This document shows, piece by piece, positions 4,360 to 5,612 of a stretch of DNA of 5,612 nucleotides. The translations under genes were made by a program, and so were the position numbers. The DNA lies in NCBI GenBank assembly GCA_003562605.1, contig PWUG01000270.1:1-5612 (forward strand), written 5' to 3'. Numbering within the stretch: position 1 is the first letter of the stretch; each line of letters begins with the position of its first letter. Source of the DNA: Syntrophomonadaceae bacterium (GTDB taxonomy: Bacteria; Bacillota_D; Dethiobacteria; DTU022). Under the pieces are notes generated by a model. It was not told the DNA's origin, did not search any database, and was given only the letters and a program-made list of their open reading frames with translations.

Positions 4360-5612
4360 TTAAATAACTTTTTTGCGGCTCAGCTCACCCCGCAGGTAGC
4401 CTATAAACTCCTCAGCTTTCTCCTTAGGCGCTTGTGTGACCAGGCTGACGCCAATGAAGAGCGTCACCGCAACTATCCCGCTCCAGACTCCGGGCCAAAG
4501 GCCCAGGGGCCTCAAGCCGCTGTATTGCAGTATAGTTGCAACCAGCCCGCCGATAATTACGCTGGCCAGTACCGCTGCAGCAGTGCCTCTTTTCCAGAAA
4601 AAACTGCCGATCAAAGCAGGGACCATCACTAAAAGGCCGGCGGAAGATGCCACTGAAAGAGCAGCAATCAGGTCAAGGCGCAGGGTAGCAAAAGCAAGTA
4701 TTACCAGGGTAAAGAGAGGAACAAATATCCTTCCTACCCGGAGTTCTTTCTGCTCGTCGGAACAAACTGAAACAAATTTAAAAACGTCCCGACAAACCAT
4801 TGAAGAAAGAGTCAATATAATCGAATTGACAGTAGAAATAGCTGCAGCGCTGATGCCCAGCATAACCAGCAAGGCAACTACTGATGGTACGATATTTAAA
4901 CTGAGCAAAACCGGGGTAGCGCTATCGGCAGCTGTTAAATCCGGCAGCAGCAGGCGCGCTGAAAAACCCCACAGGATTGAGACAAGGGTATAGATAAAAC
5001 CAAACACAAGAAAACCCATAACCATAATGCGCATTTGCCCCAGGGAACGAGGCATAAATAGACGCTGGCTAACCTGGGGATTGGAAAGGGAAAAGAAAAA
5101 CCAGGGCAGGGTCAGGCCGAGAAAAGCCTTAAAGTTAAAAAACCCGGGTCCCGGTACTGCCAACCAGTCGGGATAACGGGCTTCAAGCTGGGTAAACATC
5201 CCACCGAAACCATCAAATGCCCGGTAGGCAATAAATATAACCGACAGGACTGCAACAGTCAGCATCACTGCTGCCTGCAAAGAGTCGGTCCAGGCCACGG
5301 CTTTAAGACCTCCGGTCCAGGTCCAGTAAACCGCAATAACAGCGGCAATAGCGACACCGGCCAGGTATGGAATGGCACCTCCCGATATCCCTTCCAGCAA
5401 AGCCCCGATACCGATAAGTTGAACCGCACTGTACGGAATCAGGAAAATTACCGCTGCCACGGCTGATACAAAAGCGACTGCCTTGCTCTGGTAACGATCA
5501 CCGAGCATTTCAGTCGGGGTCAGGTAATTATAGCGTTTTCCGACCAGCCAGAACCGCGGGCCGAAGAAAGCCACAAGGACCAGTCCGGAGAGGTAAATCA
5601 ATTCAAAACCAA
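4360..5612 (-). CDS. Sodium:solute symporter (SSS family), N-terminus cut by window edge
   Basis: This is a multi-pass inner-membrane carrier of the sodium:solute symporter family (the PanF/PutP/SGLT fold), importing an unknown solute with Na+. The frame is open to the right edge (...GFELIYLSGL), so the start lies outside; about 417 residues are seen, and comparison with the family length of roughly 480-500 suggests the first one or two helices are missing. Numbering from the TTG-encoded residue at 5601, hallmarks are FFGPRFWLVGKRYNYLTPTE at 12-31, YWTWTGGLKAVAWTD at 92-106, and SAAAISTVNSIILTLSS at 251-267, which contains the Ser/Thr pattern of the sodium site in this family. At least ten hydrophobic helices can be counted. 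The C-terminus ends in a charged tail, GELSRKKVI. larE follows after 16 bases, with its SD in the gap. The solute (for example a carboxylate, amino acid or vitamin) cannot be assigned. Confidence 0.93.
   Translation of the reverse strand, partial: GFELIYLSGLVLVAFFGPRFWLVGKRYNYLTPTEMLGDRYQSKAVAFVSAVAAVIFLIPYSAVQLIGIGALLEGISGGAIPYLAGVAIAAVIAVYWTWTGGLKAVAWTDSLQAAVMLTVAVLSVIFIAYRAFDGFGGMFTQLEARYPDWLAVPGPGFFNFKAFLGLTLPWFFFSLSNPQVSQRLFMPRSLGQMRIMVMGFLVFGFIYTLVSILWGFSARLLLPDLTAADSATPVLLSLNIVPSVVALLVMLGISAAAISTVNSIILTLSSMVCRDVFKFVSVCSDEQKELRVGRIFVPLFTLVILAFATLRLDLIAALSVASSAGLLVMVPALIGSFFWKRGTAAAVLASVIIGGLVATILQYSGLRPLGLWPGVWSGIVAVTLFIGVSLVTQAPKEKAEEFIGYLRGELSRKKVI

Noticed and set aside
4436..4993. 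185-residue plus-strand frame opposite the symporter
   Set aside because: It is antisense to a clear membrane-protein gene, rich in Thr/Arg/Ser as expected of a shadow frame, and lacks an SD.

Overview
The window looks like part of a chromosome from an anaerobic, Gram-positive Firmicute of the clostridial type. The reasons are strong AAGGAGG-like ribosome binding sites, frequent UUG starts, lipoprotein signal peptides, and genes for corrinoid-dependent methyl transfer. The assignment rests on gene content and style only; no marker gene fixes the taxon.

Layout, left to right. Positions 1-2689 hold a leftward (minus strand) cluster whose transcription order is: a corrinoid protein (2689-2039), an MttB-family methyltransferase that reads through with no amber codon (2018-594), and the N-terminal part of a family 5 solute-binding lipoprotein (521 to the window edge). 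Positions 2690-3155 carry no gene but hold two divergent promoter-like elements, a dyad between them, and long leaders. A small, very acidic lipoprotein of unknown function runs rightward (3156-3494). It converges on a second leftward pair: a sodium:solute symporter (from the right edge to 4360) followed 16 bases later by larE (4343-3516).

How the genes work together. The corrinoid protein and the non-pyrrolysine MttB homologue form the substrate half of a methyltransferase system. In characterised systems the MttB homologue takes a methyl group from a quaternary amine such as glycine betaine, proline betaine or carnitine and puts it on the Co(I) corrinoid of the partner protein. A second methyltransferase, not in this window, then passes it to tetrahydrofolate. 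The solute-binding protein just downstream probably feeds a substrate to the cell, but its ligand cannot be read from the fragment. The corrinoid-reductive activase and the second methyltransferase are not visible here.

The larE product is an ATP-dependent sulfur transferase. It has the three-cysteine pattern (C105, C108, C185) associated with the iron-sulfur-cluster type of LarE. It is coupled to a transporter rather than to larB, larC or larA within the window. No mobile element, CRISPR array, rRNA or tRNA was seen, and no convincing intrinsic terminator.
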